DNA of 64,000 nt from Bradyrhizobium monzae (GTDB taxonomy: Bacteria; Pseudomonadota; Alphaproteobacteria; Rhizobiales; Xanthobacteraceae): NCBI RefSeq assembly GCF_021458635.1, contig NZ_JAIRDQ010000007.1, positions 186,001 through 250,000 of the forward strand, written 5' to 3'. The notes under the pieces were generated by a model. That model was not told the DNA's origin and did not search any database. It saw only the letters and a program-made list of their open reading frames with translations. This document shows, in pieces, positions 44,703 through 55,901 of the stretch. The position numbers and the translations under genes were made by a program. Numbering within the stretch: the first letter of the stretch is position 1; each line of letters opens with the position of its first letter.

Positions 44703-45227
44703 TCAGGCCTCGTTGCCGCCTTCCTGGCGGGTGGCTTCGAACAGGAACCAGGTGCGGCGCTCGGTCTCGTCGATGAAGTTCTCGAGGATGCTGGCGCTGG
44801 CGACGTCCCCGGCCTCGTCGCAGACCTCATGCGCTTTGCGCATCGCCGCGGCGACATGCTTGTTGTCCTGCATCAGCTCGCGCAGCATTTCGCGCGGCGG
44901 GACGTAGTCCTCGTTGTTGTCCTTGATGGTCTGGAGCTTTGCGACCTGGCTGATCGACTTCAGCGTGGCGCCGCCGATCTTGCGGACGCGCTCGGCGAGC
45001 TGGTCGGTGGTGGCGAAGATCTGGTCGGACTGCTCGTCGAGCAGCAGATGGTAGTCGCGGAAATGCCGGCCGCTGATGTGCCAGTGGAAATTCTTGGTCT
45101 TCAGATACAGCGCGAATGCGTCGGCCAGAAGCACGTTGAGCGCCTCCGAGACCTTTTTGGTCGCCTGGGGCGACAGATCGGTGGGCGTATCGAGGTCGGG
45201 CGAGACCTTGCTGGGGGCTTTGCTCAC
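44703..45227 (-). CDS. dps: Dps-family DNA-protecting mini-ferritin
   Basis: 174 residues from the GTG at 45227 (GGAAGG Shine-Dalgarno upstream). The Dps ferroxidase residues keep the usual spacing: His48, His60, Asp64, Asp75 and Glu79 (KNFHWHISGRHFRDYHLLLDEQSD and later TTDQLAERV). Dps forms 12-mers that oxidise and store iron and shield DNA in stress or stationary phase. The N-terminal extension (about 25 residues, Lys/Ser/Thr-rich) could contact DNA. Confidence 0.93.
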   Translation of the reverse strand: MSKAPSKVSPDLDTPTDLSPQATKKVSEALNVLLADAFALYLKTKNFHWHISGRHFRDYHLLLDEQSDQIFATTDQLAERVRKIGGATLKSISQVAKLQTIKDNNEDYVPPREMLRELMQDNKHVAAAMRKAHEVCDEAGDVASASILENFIDETERRTWFLFEATRQEGGNEA

Positions 45228-45331
45228 GGGAAACCTTCCTGTTAGGACGCGGACATTGACGGCGCGCCGTCGCACCCCTAACGCAAAGCGGGCAGCGCGG
45301 TTCCAACAGAGGAACCGCCGGGCGGGATACC

Positions 45332-46033
45332 ATGGACGATTGGATCGATTATTACGACTCGACGCATACGATCTATGTCAGCAAGCTGCATCGCGATTTG
45401 CACTTCCAGATCATCGCGCGGGACATCATCGGCTACATCGCCTCGCCCGAGGCGACCGTGCTGGACTATGCCTGCGGCGAGGCGCTGTCGGCGAGCGAGG
45501 TGGCGGCTGCTTGCGGCCAGTTGATCCTGGCCGAGCCAGCGCCTGGCGTGCGCGGCCGGCTGATCGCGCGATTTGCGCCGAACACCAAGGTCCGCGTCCG
45601 CTCGCTCGACGACGTCCGCAAGATGCACGACCAGTCGATCGACCTCGTCGTGATGAACTCGGTCGCGCAATACATGACGACGGAAGAGCTCGATGCCGCG
45701 CTCATCAACGTCAGGCGCATCCTGAAGCCGTCCGGCAAGCTCGTGCTCGGCGATATTCTGCAGCCGCATGTCGGCATGGGCCGGGACGTGGTGGCGCTGC
45801 TCTCCTTCGGCCTGCGTCACGGCTTCCTGAAGGACGCGCTGATCGGATTGGTCAGCACCGCGCTGTCAGATTACCGTCAACTGCGCGCGCGCATCGGGCT
45901 GAAGCGCTACAGCGAGGACGAGATCGCGGTCAAGCTGAAGGCGGCCGGCTTCGCAAGCCAGCGTGCCAGCACCAATATCGGCCACAACCGCTGGCGCATG
46001 ACCTTCATCGCGCGGCCGCCTCTGGTCCGTTAA
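45332..46033 (+). CDS. class I SAM-dependent methyltransferase
   Basis: 233 residues, a Rossmann-like methyltransferase. Motif I is VLDYACGEALSASEVA (the usual GxGxG is degenerate to CGEA), the acidic residue of motif II is in LILAEPAP, and motif IV/V is IDLVVMNSVAQYMTTEELDAALINVRRILKPSGKLVLGDIL. The substrate is not apparent. It is divergent to dps, with 104 nt between them. Confidence 0.85.
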   Translation: MDDWIDYYDSTHTIYVSKLHRDLHFQIIARDIIGYIASPEATVLDYACGEALSASEVAAACGQLILAEPAPGVRGRLIARFAPNTKVRVRSLDDVRKMHDQSIDLVVMNSVAQYMTTEELDAALINVRRILKPSGKLVLGDILQPHVGMGRDVVALLSFGLRHGFLKDALIGLVSTALSDYRQLRARIGLKRYSEDEIAVKLKAAGFASQRASTNIGHNRWRMTFIARPPLVR

Positions 46034-46104
46034 GCTCCTTGGTGCGTTAAGCATAACGATTGGCTGAGGTGGCTTGTCGCAGCCCGATGGGCAATGATCG
46101 CCGC

Positions 46105-46180
46105 GGCCCGGTGGCGGAAGCGTCTACGCGAGAGCAGTGCATCGCTCTTCATCCTGGTTCAAATCCAGGCCGGGTCTCCA
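46105..46180 (+). tRNA. tRNA-like sequence with Cys features (GCA) and 8-nt anticodon loop
   Basis: A 76-nt sequence folds as a tRNA. Acceptor GGCCCGG pairs with CCGGGTC (one G-T), followed by T73 and CCA, the discriminator typical of tRNA-Cys. The T-arm CCTGG-TTCAAAT-CCAGG is perfect. The anticodon stem AGAGC/GCTCT encloses AGTGCATC, an 8-nt loop containing GCA. The D-arm is weak (GCG/CGC with a loop lacking the standard GG). It could be a diverged or frameshifting tRNA-Cys, or a decaying copy. No other candidate function is evident. Confidence 0.55.
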
Positions 46181-46313
46181 GCCTTCGCTGGCTCCGCCAG
46201 CTTCGGCTAGGCAAGCCGTGTCGTAGCGAAGGCTGCCTCGGCGAAGCCCGAAGGGCAAAGCCGGGCACGCTTCATTGAGACGCGCCCCAACGCAGAATCT
46301 CGAAAACGCGCAA

Positions 46314-46685
46314 TCAATCCGGCTCGACCACATCACCCTCAGCAACAAGCTGAAGCCTGTCCGCGTCCTTGGCCGCTGACTTGAGCACGGCGTCGAGCAG
46401 GCCGGGAAAGCGTGCCTCGAGATCCTCGCGACGCAGCCGCATGAAGCGGTTCGTGCCCGCCACGCGCGTCTGCATCAGCCCGCAATCGCGCAGCTTTGCG
46501 AAGTGATAGGTGAGGTTCGACTTGCCGGAGAGGCCGTTGAAGTCGCCGCAGCAAAGCTCGCTGCTGACACGTTCCTGCTGGGCGAGCTGATACACGATCG
46601 CCAACCGGATCGGATCGCTCAGGCAATCCAGAACCAGCGGCAGCTCGATCTGCTCGCGGGTGGGGTGGGGAGGCGTGCGGCTCAT
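46314..46685 (-). CDS. ArsR-type winged-helix repressor
   Basis: 123 residues: LVLDCLSDPIRLAIVYQLAQQERVSSELCCGDFNGLSGKSNLTYHFAKLRDCGLMQTRVAGTNRFMRLRREDL. This fits an ArsR/HTH_20 repressor without a metal-site ELCVC motif, although a CC pair occurs in ELCCGDF and could be a redox or ligand switch (inference). It is divergent from an MFS transporter gene with 113 nt between them and two matching operators, so it probably represses that transporter and itself. Confidence 0.88.
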   Translation of the reverse strand: MSRTPPHPTREQIELPLVLDCLSDPIRLAIVYQLAQQERVSSELCCGDFNGLSGKSNLTYHFAKLRDCGLMQTRVAGTNRFMRLRREDLEARFPGLLDAVLKSAAKDADRLQLVAEGDVVEPD

Positions 46686-46716
46686 GGTGCGGAAATCATA
46701 GCGATGCTGGCGGAAT

Positions 46717-46734
46717 GTTCAATAGTTCTTGAAC
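46717..46734. promoter_or_regulatory. operator 1 of the ArsR-MFS pair
   Basis: GTTCAA-TAGTTC-TTGAAC, 18 bp with 6-bp perfect arms, 31 bp from the ArsR start. It shares GTTCAATA and TTGAAC with operator 2. Confidence 0.7.
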
Positions 46735-46764
46735 CAATTGACTCTCGGATCGCCATCTTTGATA

Positions 46765-46782
46765 GTTCAATAAGCATTGAAC
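46765..46782. promoter_or_regulatory. operator 2 of the ArsR-MFS pair
   Basis: GTTCAAT-AAGC-ATTGAAC, 18 bp with 7-bp perfect arms, 16 bp before the MFS start. A TTGACT (46738) with GATAGT (46761) at 17-bp spacing could be the MFS promoter; the operator would cover its -10 region. Confidence 0.7.
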
Positions 46783-46798
46783 ATAAGGATTGCTTGTC

Positions 46799-47968
46799 AT
46801 GAGCGTTGTCTGGCTGGCCCTGGGGGCCTTTGCGATCGGCACCGAAGGCTTTGTCATTGCTGGTCTTTTGCCGTCGATCGCAAGCGACCTCTCGATTTCG
46901 GTCTCTGCCGCCGGCCAATTGGTCACCGCCTACGCCCTCACCTACGCCGTGGGCTCGCCGATCCTGGCCGTGACGCTGAACAATATCGACCGTCGCACCG
47001 TGCTGGCGCTCGCGCTCCTGACCTTCATCGCCGGAAACCTCGCCGCGATGGTCGCATCCAGCTACCCACTGCTGCTGGCCTCGCGCATGCTGATGGCGCT
47101 GGGCTCCGGACTATGCATGCCGACGGCGCTGGCAGTCTCGGTCGCCGTCGCCTCGCCGGATCGGCGCGGCCGCGCGGTGGCGCTCGTCACCTCGGGCCTC
47201 ACGGTCGCGACCGTTATCGGTGTGCCCCTCGGCAATCTCGTCGGCAGCTGGCTGGGCTGGCGCGCAACCTTCGCCATGGTCGCAATGATCGGCGCTGTGG
47301 CTCTTGCTGGCCTGCTGCTTGGCCTGCCTCGCGGCCTGCCGCGCAACACGGCCTCCCTCAGCGAAAGGCTGGCGGTGGCGCGCCACAGCAATGTCGTGAT
47401 CGCGCTTCTGATCACGATTTTATGGGCGCTGGGCGGCTTCACCGTCTTCACCTATTTCGCGGTCCCGCTGCGCGGCCTCGGCTTCGACGCTTCGCAGATC
47501 AGCCTGGCCCTGCTGGTGTTCGGCGGCGCAGCCGCGATCGGGAACATGCTTGGCGGCGTCCTGGCCGACCGGCTCGGCACGATGGTCACCGCGGCGCTCG
47601 GGCTCGCCGGCATGGCCAGCGCCCTGATCCTGCATTCGCTGGTCCTGAAGCTGTTGCCCGAACAGGCGCATTACGCGGTGCTGGGCGCGATCTTCCTCTG
47701 GGGCCTCTCGGGCTGGGCCTTCTACCCGGCCCAGATCGCCAGCATCATCCGGATCGAGCCGCAGGCCTCGATGATCGCGCTCTCGCTCAACGCCTCCGCC
47801 ATGTATCTCGGCTTCGCCATCGGCGGGGCCCTGGGCGGCGCGGTGCTGGCCACCCTCTCGCCAAACGACCTCGGCTGGATCGGCGGAGCGAGCGTTGCGG
47901 CCTCGCTTCTGGTGCACCTCGCCCGTGGCTGGCAGGCGCGGCCGAAACCCGTCAAAATTGCCGGTTGA
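46799..47968 (+). CDS. MFS transporter (DHA1 type)
   Basis: 389 residues from the ATG at 46799 (AAGGA 9 nt upstream), with twelve helices. Family motifs: GTEGFVIAGLLPSIASDLSISVSAAGQLVTAYALTYAVGSPILA, the loop NNIDRRTVLALALL, and DRRGRAVALVTSG. This is the AraJ/PbuE-like drug-proton antiporter group. It is controlled by the divergent ArsR repressor through the two operators in the shared region (inference). Substrate unknown; efflux of small organics is expected. Confidence 0.92.
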   Translation: MSVVWLALGAFAIGTEGFVIAGLLPSIASDLSISVSAAGQLVTAYALTYAVGSPILAVTLNNIDRRTVLALALLTFIAGNLAAMVASSYPLLLASRMLMALGSGLCMPTALAVSVAVASPDRRGRAVALVTSGLTVATVIGVPLGNLVGSWLGWRATFAMVAMIGAVALAGLLLGLPRGLPRNTASLSERLAVARHSNVVIALLITILWALGGFTVFTYFAVPLRGLGFDASQISLALLVFGGAAAIGNMLGGVLADRLGTMVTAALGLAGMASALILHSLVLKLLPEQAHYAVLGAIFLWGLSGWAFYPAQIASIIRIEPQASMIALSLNASAMYLGFAIGGALGGAVLATLSPNDLGWIGGASVAASLLVHLARGWQARPKPVKIAG

Positions 47969-48054
47969 TGGGGCGTTTTTCGGGGTTTCGCCGCCCCGAA
48001 AACTGGTCTAAGACCCACCCGCGCGCGAGGGACGACCCCGCGCTCTCGCACAAG

Positions 48055-48083
48055 GGGACGCGCGGCAAGCGCGCCCTTTTTTT
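48055..48083 (+). terminator. hairpin plus T-run 28 nt before carB
   Basis: GGG-A-CGCGC, loop GGCAA, GCGCG-CCC, then seven T. It could end the MFS transcript. Its position 27 nt before the carB ATG also makes it a candidate attenuator in the carB leader. Confidence 0.7.
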
Positions 48084-48110
48084 GTGCCCGATTCCAGCCC
48101 GCGAGCGGTG

Positions 48111-51575
<3,465 letters not shown>

Positions 51576-51798
51576 TCGCGAGCGGAAGGCCAGGCCTTGA
51601 AGGTTAAGCCGTCCGCTAAGTGATTGGCAATGAAGCCACAATGGCCGGAGGAACTGTCCGGCCACGCGGTTGTTCTGTTCCGGCGCCAGGCCCACATAAC
51701 GCTCCGGCGGCGGCGTGCTCAGCCCCCGGACATACTGACGAATCAAGGTTGCCGCGCCCTCTTGTTGGCGGGCGCGCGACCTAAGAACGAGAGAAGAG

Positions 51799-52272
51799 AT
51801 GGAAAAGGTTCCGATGACTGCGAGCGGCTTTGCCGCACTCGGGGAAGAATTGAAGAAGCGCCAGTCCGAGGACCGTCCGCGCATCATCGAGCATATCGCC
51901 GAGGCGCGTTCGCACGGCGACCTGTCCGAGAACGCCGAATACCATGCCGCGAAGGAAGAGCAGTCCCACAATGAGGGTCGCATCGCCGAACTCGAAGACA
52001 AGCTCGCGCGCGCCGACATCATCGATATTTCCAAGCTCTCCGGCGACACCATCAAGTTCGGCGCCACCGTGACGCTGGTGGACGAGGACACCGAGAAGAA
52101 GGCGGTGTGGCAGATCGTCGGCGAGGTCGAGGCCGACGCCAAGAAAGGCCGCATCTCCATCACCTCGCCGCTGGCGCGCGCGCTCATCGGCAAGAAGAAG
52201 GGTTCAACCGTCGAGGTCAACGCCCCCGGCGGAGCCAAGGCGTATGAGATCACCAAGGTGGAGTGGCGGTAA
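51799..52272 (+). CDS. greA: transcription elongation factor GreA
   Basis: 157 residues. N-terminal coiled-coil (ELKKRQSEDRPRIIEHIAEARSHGDLSENAEYHAAKEEQSHNEGRIAELEDKLARADIID) with the acidic tip DLSENAEY that stimulates RNA polymerase cleavage. The C-terminal FKBP-like domain has GATVTLVDEDTEKK and ITSPLARALIGKKKGSTVEVNAPGG. GreA rescues backtracked RNA polymerase. It lies downstream of carB with 223 nt between them and is followed by a terminator. Confidence 0.98.
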   Translation: MEKVPMTASGFAALGEELKKRQSEDRPRIIEHIAEARSHGDLSENAEYHAAKEEQSHNEGRIAELEDKLARADIIDISKLSGDTIKFGATVTLVDEDTEKKAVWQIVGEVEADAKKGRISITSPLARALIGKKKGSTVEVNAPGGAKAYEITKVEWR

Positions 52273-52294
52273 TCCACTCCGCAGAGTCTGCCTG

Positions 52295-52324
52295 AAAAGC
52301 CGCGCGCTCTGCGCGGCTTTTCTG
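52295..52324 (+). terminator. intrinsic terminator after greA
   Basis: AAAAGCCGCGC, loop GCTCT, GCGCGGCTTTT. An 11-bp stem with the T-run. Confidence 0.9.
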
Positions 52325-52408
52325 TTTCTCGATGCGTCCAGTGCGCGATTGTGAACTGCACCGTCCTCCGTCATGCTCGGCGCTGCCGTCCGAGCAAGGG
52401 AGGACACG

Positions 52409-52804
52409 ATGGACATCGATCGCATTGCCGCGCAAAGCCAGCCGTATCTGCTCAGCCTCTTCCGCTTCATCACCGGGCTACTATTCTTTCATTACGGCGT
52501 GGCCAAGCTGTTCAAGTTTCCACCGGTGGAAATGTTTTCCGACGTCACGCCGCTGTCGCTCTGGGGCGTCGCAGGCATGTTCGAATTCGTGCTCGGCGGT
52601 CTCCTGATGATCGGCCTCTTCACGCGACTGGTCGCCTTCATCCTTTCGGGTGAGATGGCCTTCGCCTATTTCATTGAGCACCTGCCGCACAGCTTCTTTC
52701 CCGTCGTCAACGACGGCGCGCTGGCGATCGTGCTGTGCTTCGCCTGCCTTTTCCTCGCTGCCGCCGGCAGCGGTCCGATCAGCGTGGATGCGATGCGGCA
52801 GTGA
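52409..52804 (+). CDS. DoxX-family membrane protein
   Basis: 131 residues, four transmembrane helices. DoxX signature: LSLFRFITGLLFFHYGVAKLFKFP, then LWGVAGMFEFVLGGLLMIGLFTRLVAFILSGEMAFAYFIEHLPHSFFPVVNDGALAIVLCFACLFLAAAG. DoxX proteins are quinone-associated or act in redox and thiol stress, with variable roles. Start at the ATG at 52409 (AAGGGAGG upstream). It converges with the Lrp-like gene. Confidence 0.92.
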   Translation: MDIDRIAAQSQPYLLSLFRFITGLLFFHYGVAKLFKFPPVEMFSDVTPLSLWGVAGMFEFVLGGLLMIGLFTRLVAFILSGEMAFAYFIEHLPHSFFPVVNDGALAIVLCFACLFLAAAGSGPISVDAMRQ

Positions 52805-52815
52805 CTCGTCGTTGT

Positions 52816-53295
52816 CTACCGCCGTCCCTTCACATCCAGCGGCACGGCCGCTTCATATTTCGAATTATGTAGCACCAGCGACGTCCGCACGTTGCGCACG
52901 TGCGGCGCGGCGGTCAGATGGGTGACAAAATCCTGGAAGGTCGCCATGTCGGGGGCGACGCATTTCAGGATGAAATCGACCTCGCCGGACAGCATCCAGC
53001 ATTCCCGCACCAAGGGCTCGGCGCGGACGAACTCCTCGAAGGCGCGCAAATCGGCTTCGGCCTGGCTGGACAGGTGCACGGCGGCGAACACCGTGACGTC
53101 AAAGCCGAGCTTTCGCGCATCCAAGAGCCCGCGGTAGCCGTGGATGTAGCCCTCCTCCTCCAGCGCCCGGACCCGGCGCAGGCAGGGCGGGGGCGAAATA
53201 CCGACCCGTTTGGCGAGCTCGACATTGGTGATTCGGCCGTCGGCCTGGATCTCGGCGAGAATTTTGAGGTCGATCTCGTCTAGGTTCCGCGACAC
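52816..53295 (-). CDS. Lrp/AsnC-family transcriptional regulator
   Basis: 159 residues from the GTG at 53295 (AGGAG upstream). HTH (LDEIDLKILAEIQADGRITNVELAKRVGISPPPCLRRVRALEEEGYIHGYRG) followed by the RAM/effector domain (VTVFAAVHLSSQAEADLRAFEEFV and CWMLSGEVDFILKCVAPDM). It is divergent from trxB. Two palindromes in the shared region are candidate sites. Members usually sense amino acids. Confidence 0.95.
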   Translation of the reverse strand: MSRNLDEIDLKILAEIQADGRITNVELAKRVGISPPPCLRRVRALEEEGYIHGYRGLLDARKLGFDVTVFAAVHLSSQAEADLRAFEEFVRAEPLVRECWMLSGEVDFILKCVAPDMATFQDFVTHLTAAPHVRNVRTSLVLHNSKYEAAVPLDVKGRR

Positions 53296-53370
53296 GTGAT
53301 TGGAACTCCTGTCCTTTATGGCGGTATCGGGTGGATCTGATGCAATCCTCATAGCCAGTCACGTACATTT

Positions 53371-53387
53371 GCGCAATTTTATTGCGC
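53371..53387. promoter_or_regulatory. palindrome 1 in the Lrp-trxB region
   Basis: GCGCAAT-TTT-ATTGCGC, 7-bp perfect arms. Half-site GCAA/TTGC is shared with palindrome 2. It fits an Lrp-type site 76 bp from the Lrp start. Confidence 0.5.
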
Positions 53388-53438
53388 GTTCACCCCACGG
53401 GACTTTTGTTCCTTGTTGGAAAAATCCGCCGATTGGGA

Positions 53439-53453
53439 ATGCAATTCTTGCAT
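53439..53453. promoter_or_regulatory. palindrome 2 in the Lrp-trxB region
   Basis: ATGCAA-TTC-TTGCAT, 6-bp perfect arms, about 109 bp before trxB. It shares the GCAA/TTGC half-sites with palindrome 1 but with shorter spacing. Confidence 0.5.
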
Positions 53454-53561
53454 AGCTCACCAGAAGGCTTAGATTAGCTCTGATATTTCAGCGCCTCCGC
53501 GAGGCCTCCTGGCTCCTTCCGCGCCCGCGCTGCAAATCCCCCGTGAAAGGCGTCCGCAAAT

Positions 53562-54527
53562 ATGTCCGCTCCTGTTCATGCAAAGGTCGTCATTATTGGT
53601 TCCGGCCCCGCGGGCTACACCGCGGCGATCTACGCCGCGCGCGCGATGCTCGAGCCGATCCTGATCCAGGGCATGCAGGCAGGCGGCCAGCTCACCATCA
53701 CCACCGACGTCGAGAACTATCCGGGCTTCGCCGACGTGATCCAGGGCCCCTGGCTGATGGAACAGATGGAGAAGCAAGCGGTCCATGTCGGCACCAGGAT
53801 CGTCACCGACCTGGTGACCAAGCTGGAGACGACGCAGCGGCCGTTCCGCTTGACCTGCGACTCGGGCGACGTCTATCTCGCCGAAACCGTGATTCTCGCC
53901 ACCGGCGCGCAAGCGCGCTGGCTCGGGCTGCCGTCCGAGGCAAAATTCCAGGGCGGCGGCGTGTCGGCCTGCGCCACCTGCGACGGCTTCTTCTACCGCA
54001 ACAAGGACGTCGTGGTGGTCGGCGGCGGCAATACCGCGGTCGAGGAGGCCCTGTACCTGACCAACCACGCCTCGCAGGTCACCATCGTGCATCGCCGCGA
54101 TCACTTCCGCGCCGAGCGCATTCTGCAGGAGCGCCTGTTCAAGCATCCGAAGATCAAGGTGATCTGGGACTCGGCCGTCGACGAGATCTGCGGCACCGAG
54201 AACCCGAACAAGGTCACCCATGTGCGCCTGAAGAACGTCAAGACCGGTGCGCTTTCGAATGTGAAGACCGACGGCGTCTTCGTTGCTATCGGCCACGCAC
54301 CCGCGACCGAGCTCGTAAAAGGCCAGATCAAGCTGAAACCGTCGGGCTATGTCGAGGTCGCCCCGAACTCGACCGCGACCTCCGTGCCCGGCCTGTTCGC
54401 CGCCGGTGACGTCGCTGACGAAACCTATCGCCAGGCCGTGACGGCCGCCGGCCTCGGCTGCATGGCAGCCCTCGAGGCCGAACGTTTCTTGGCCCTGCGC
54501 GCCAGCGAGCGCGCGGCAGCGGAATAA
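53562..54527 (+). CDS. trxB: thioredoxin reductase
   Basis: 321 residues of the low-Mr thioredoxin reductase type. FAD motif VVIIGSGPAGYTAAIYAARA, redox pair Cys137 and Cys140 in SACATCDGFFY, and the NADPH site VVVGGGNTAVEEALYL. The C-terminal FAD segment is GLFAAGDVADETYRQAVTAAGLGCMAAL. It reduces thioredoxin with NADPH. It is divergent from an Lrp regulator and lies 5 nt upstream of a LysR gene, so both are probably in one operon. Confidence 0.98.
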   Translation: MSAPVHAKVVIIGSGPAGYTAAIYAARAMLEPILIQGMQAGGQLTITTDVENYPGFADVIQGPWLMEQMEKQAVHVGTRIVTDLVTKLETTQRPFRLTCDSGDVYLAETVILATGAQARWLGLPSEAKFQGGGVSACATCDGFFYRNKDVVVVGGGNTAVEEALYLTNHASQVTIVHRRDHFRAERILQERLFKHPKIKVIWDSAVDEICGTENPNKVTHVRLKNVKTGALSNVKTDGVFVAIGHAPATELVKGQIKLKPSGYVEVAPNSTATSVPGLFAAGDVADETYRQAVTAAGLGCMAALEAERFLALRASERAAAE

Positions 54528-54532
54528 CGATC

Positions 54533-55456
54533 ATGGCTAGAACACGCGACGGATTTACGGATATGGATTGGGACAAGCTGAAGGTGTTTCACGCTGCGGC
54601 GGAAGCGGGCAGCTTCACGCATGCGGGAGAGCAACTCGGCTTGTCGCAATCGGCGGTGTCACGCCAGGTCTCGGCACTGGAGCAGGAGCTCTCGGTCTCG
54701 CTGTTCCACCGCCATGCCCGTGGCCTGATCCTCACCGAGCAGGGCGACCTGCTGTTCCGCACCGCGCATGACGTGTTCATGCAACTGCAGGCGGCGCGCG
54801 CGAAACTGACCGACAGCCGCGAGCGGCCGAGCGGCGATCTCAAGATCACCACCACGCCCGGCGTCGGCATCAATTGGCTGATCCCGCGGCTCGGCGAATT
54901 CACCGCGCTCTACCCGGAGATCCGGATCTCGCTGATCGTCACCGACGAGGAGCTGGATCTGTCGATGCGCGAGGCGGACGTTGCGATCCGCACCCGCAAG
55001 CCGACGCAGCCGGATCTCATCCAGCGCAAGCTGTTCGCGATGGGCTTCCACGCCTATTGCTCGCCGGATTACATCAAGCGCTTCGGCACGCCGCGGACGC
55101 TGGAGGAGCTCGACTCCCACCGCATCATCACGCTCTCCGACGGCAACTTCGCGCCGCATCTGCAGAACCGCAACTGGCTGATCGAAGCCGGCCGCAACGG
55201 CTCGGGTCCGCGCGAAGCCTATTTCAAGGTCAACAACATCCTTGGCTTGGTGCGCGCCTGTCAGCAGGGCCTCGGTATCGCAGCACTTCCGGATTATCTG
55301 ATCGAAGAACAGAGCCGCCTCGTACAACTGTTCGGCGAATCGGATTCGATCCAGCTCGATACGTATTTCGTCTATCCGGAAGAGCTGAAGACGGTCGCGC
55401 GCGTGCAGGTGTTCCGCGACTTCGTGGTGAGCAAGGCGCAGCGCTGGCCGTCCTGA
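54533..55456 (+). CDS. LysR-family transcriptional regulator
   Basis: 307 residues. HTH (MDWDKLKVFHAAAEAGSFTHAGEQLGLSQSAVSRQVSALEQELSVSLFHRHARGLILTEQG) and a substrate-binding domain (GDLKITTTPGVGINWLIPRLGEFTALYPEIRISLIVTDEELDLSMREADVAIRTRKP). The ATG at 54533 is used; an in-frame Met ten residues on is possible. It directly follows trxB, an arrangement seen in several alphaproteobacteria (recalled). Effector unknown. Confidence 0.93.
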   Translation: MARTRDGFTDMDWDKLKVFHAAAEAGSFTHAGEQLGLSQSAVSRQVSALEQELSVSLFHRHARGLILTEQGDLLFRTAHDVFMQLQAARAKLTDSRERPSGDLKITTTPGVGINWLIPRLGEFTALYPEIRISLIVTDEELDLSMREADVAIRTRKPTQPDLIQRKLFAMGFHAYCSPDYIKRFGTPRTLEELDSHRIITLSDGNFAPHLQNRNWLIEAGRNGSGPREAYFKVNNILGLVRACQQGLGIAALPDYLIEEQSRLVQLFGESDSIQLDTYFVYPEELKTVARVQVFRDFVVSKAQRWPS

Positions 55457-55628
55457 TTTCCGCATGTCTGACATGCGGCCTCGGCTGTTGCTGCATGCCG
55501 CTCGTCAAGCCCATACTGCTTGCACGCTGAGCCTTCGCGTTGCGCATTTGTCCCCCTCCTCCAGTGGCGCGGGAGTTCAGTAATCCCTCTTGGAAGGTGA
55601 TTGTGTCGGCCTCACGTGGCCAATACCT

Positions 55629-55658
55629 AAGCCGGGCCTTCGGGTCCGGCTTTTTTTC
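55629..55658 (+). terminator. intrinsic terminator after trxB-LysR
   Basis: AAGCCGG, loop GCCTTCGGGT, CCGGCTT followed by T6. It is the likely end of the trxB-lysR transcript. Confidence 0.85.
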
Positions 55659-55724
55659 TGTCCAATTCGGCTTTCGCCTTCCGCGTGTATTGACAGTTTT
55701 AGGCATACCCCGCATCGTTTCCAA

Positions 55725-55799
55725 ATGATCACGAAGTCGTGCGCAATCGTCTCGAAAAAAGGCCCCCACCCGGGGACCTCGGATTTTTGCGCGCGCTAA
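55725..55799 (+). CDS. possible 24-residue leader peptide
   Basis: ATG at 55725 opens MITKSCAIVSKKGPHPGTSDF...CAR, ending 30 nt before the terminator hairpin. A clear Shine-Dalgarno is not visible. It would be a leader peptide only if the transcript starts upstream, which the sequence cannot prove. No run of a single amino acid is present, so classic amino-acid attenuation is not obvious. Confidence 0.3.
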   Translation: MITKSCAIVSKKGPHPGTSDFCAR

Positions 55800-55829
55800 A
55801 CACCGCTTCGTCATCGCAAGCAAATCCCG

Positions 55830-55858
55830 AAAACCCCGCCGCCTGGACGGGGTTTTTT
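55830..55858 (+). terminator. intrinsic terminator upstream of the DapA-like gene
   Basis: AAAACCCCG, loop CCGCCTGGA, CGGGGTTTT then TT. It lies after the small ORF and 43 nt before the DapA-like start. Confidence 0.8.
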
Positions 55859-55901
55859 CATGTGCCCTCCGTCTCAGGTTTTCCCGAGAAGGAGAATGAA
55901 C

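Larger units (their letters stand above)
55457..55901. other. leader region with two terminators and a small ORF
   Basis: No protein gene longer than a few tens of codons. It holds the trxB-LysR terminator (55629-55658), a TTGACA (55690) with a poor -10 box, a 24-codon ORF (55725-55799), and a second terminator (55830-55858) that ends 43 nt before the DapA-like gene. Either a short RNA or an attenuating leader is possible. Confidence 0.6.

Noticed and set aside
51740..51790. Terminator between carB and greA
   Set aside because: A GCGCCC/GGGCGC hairpin is present (51752-51775), but no T-run follows it.
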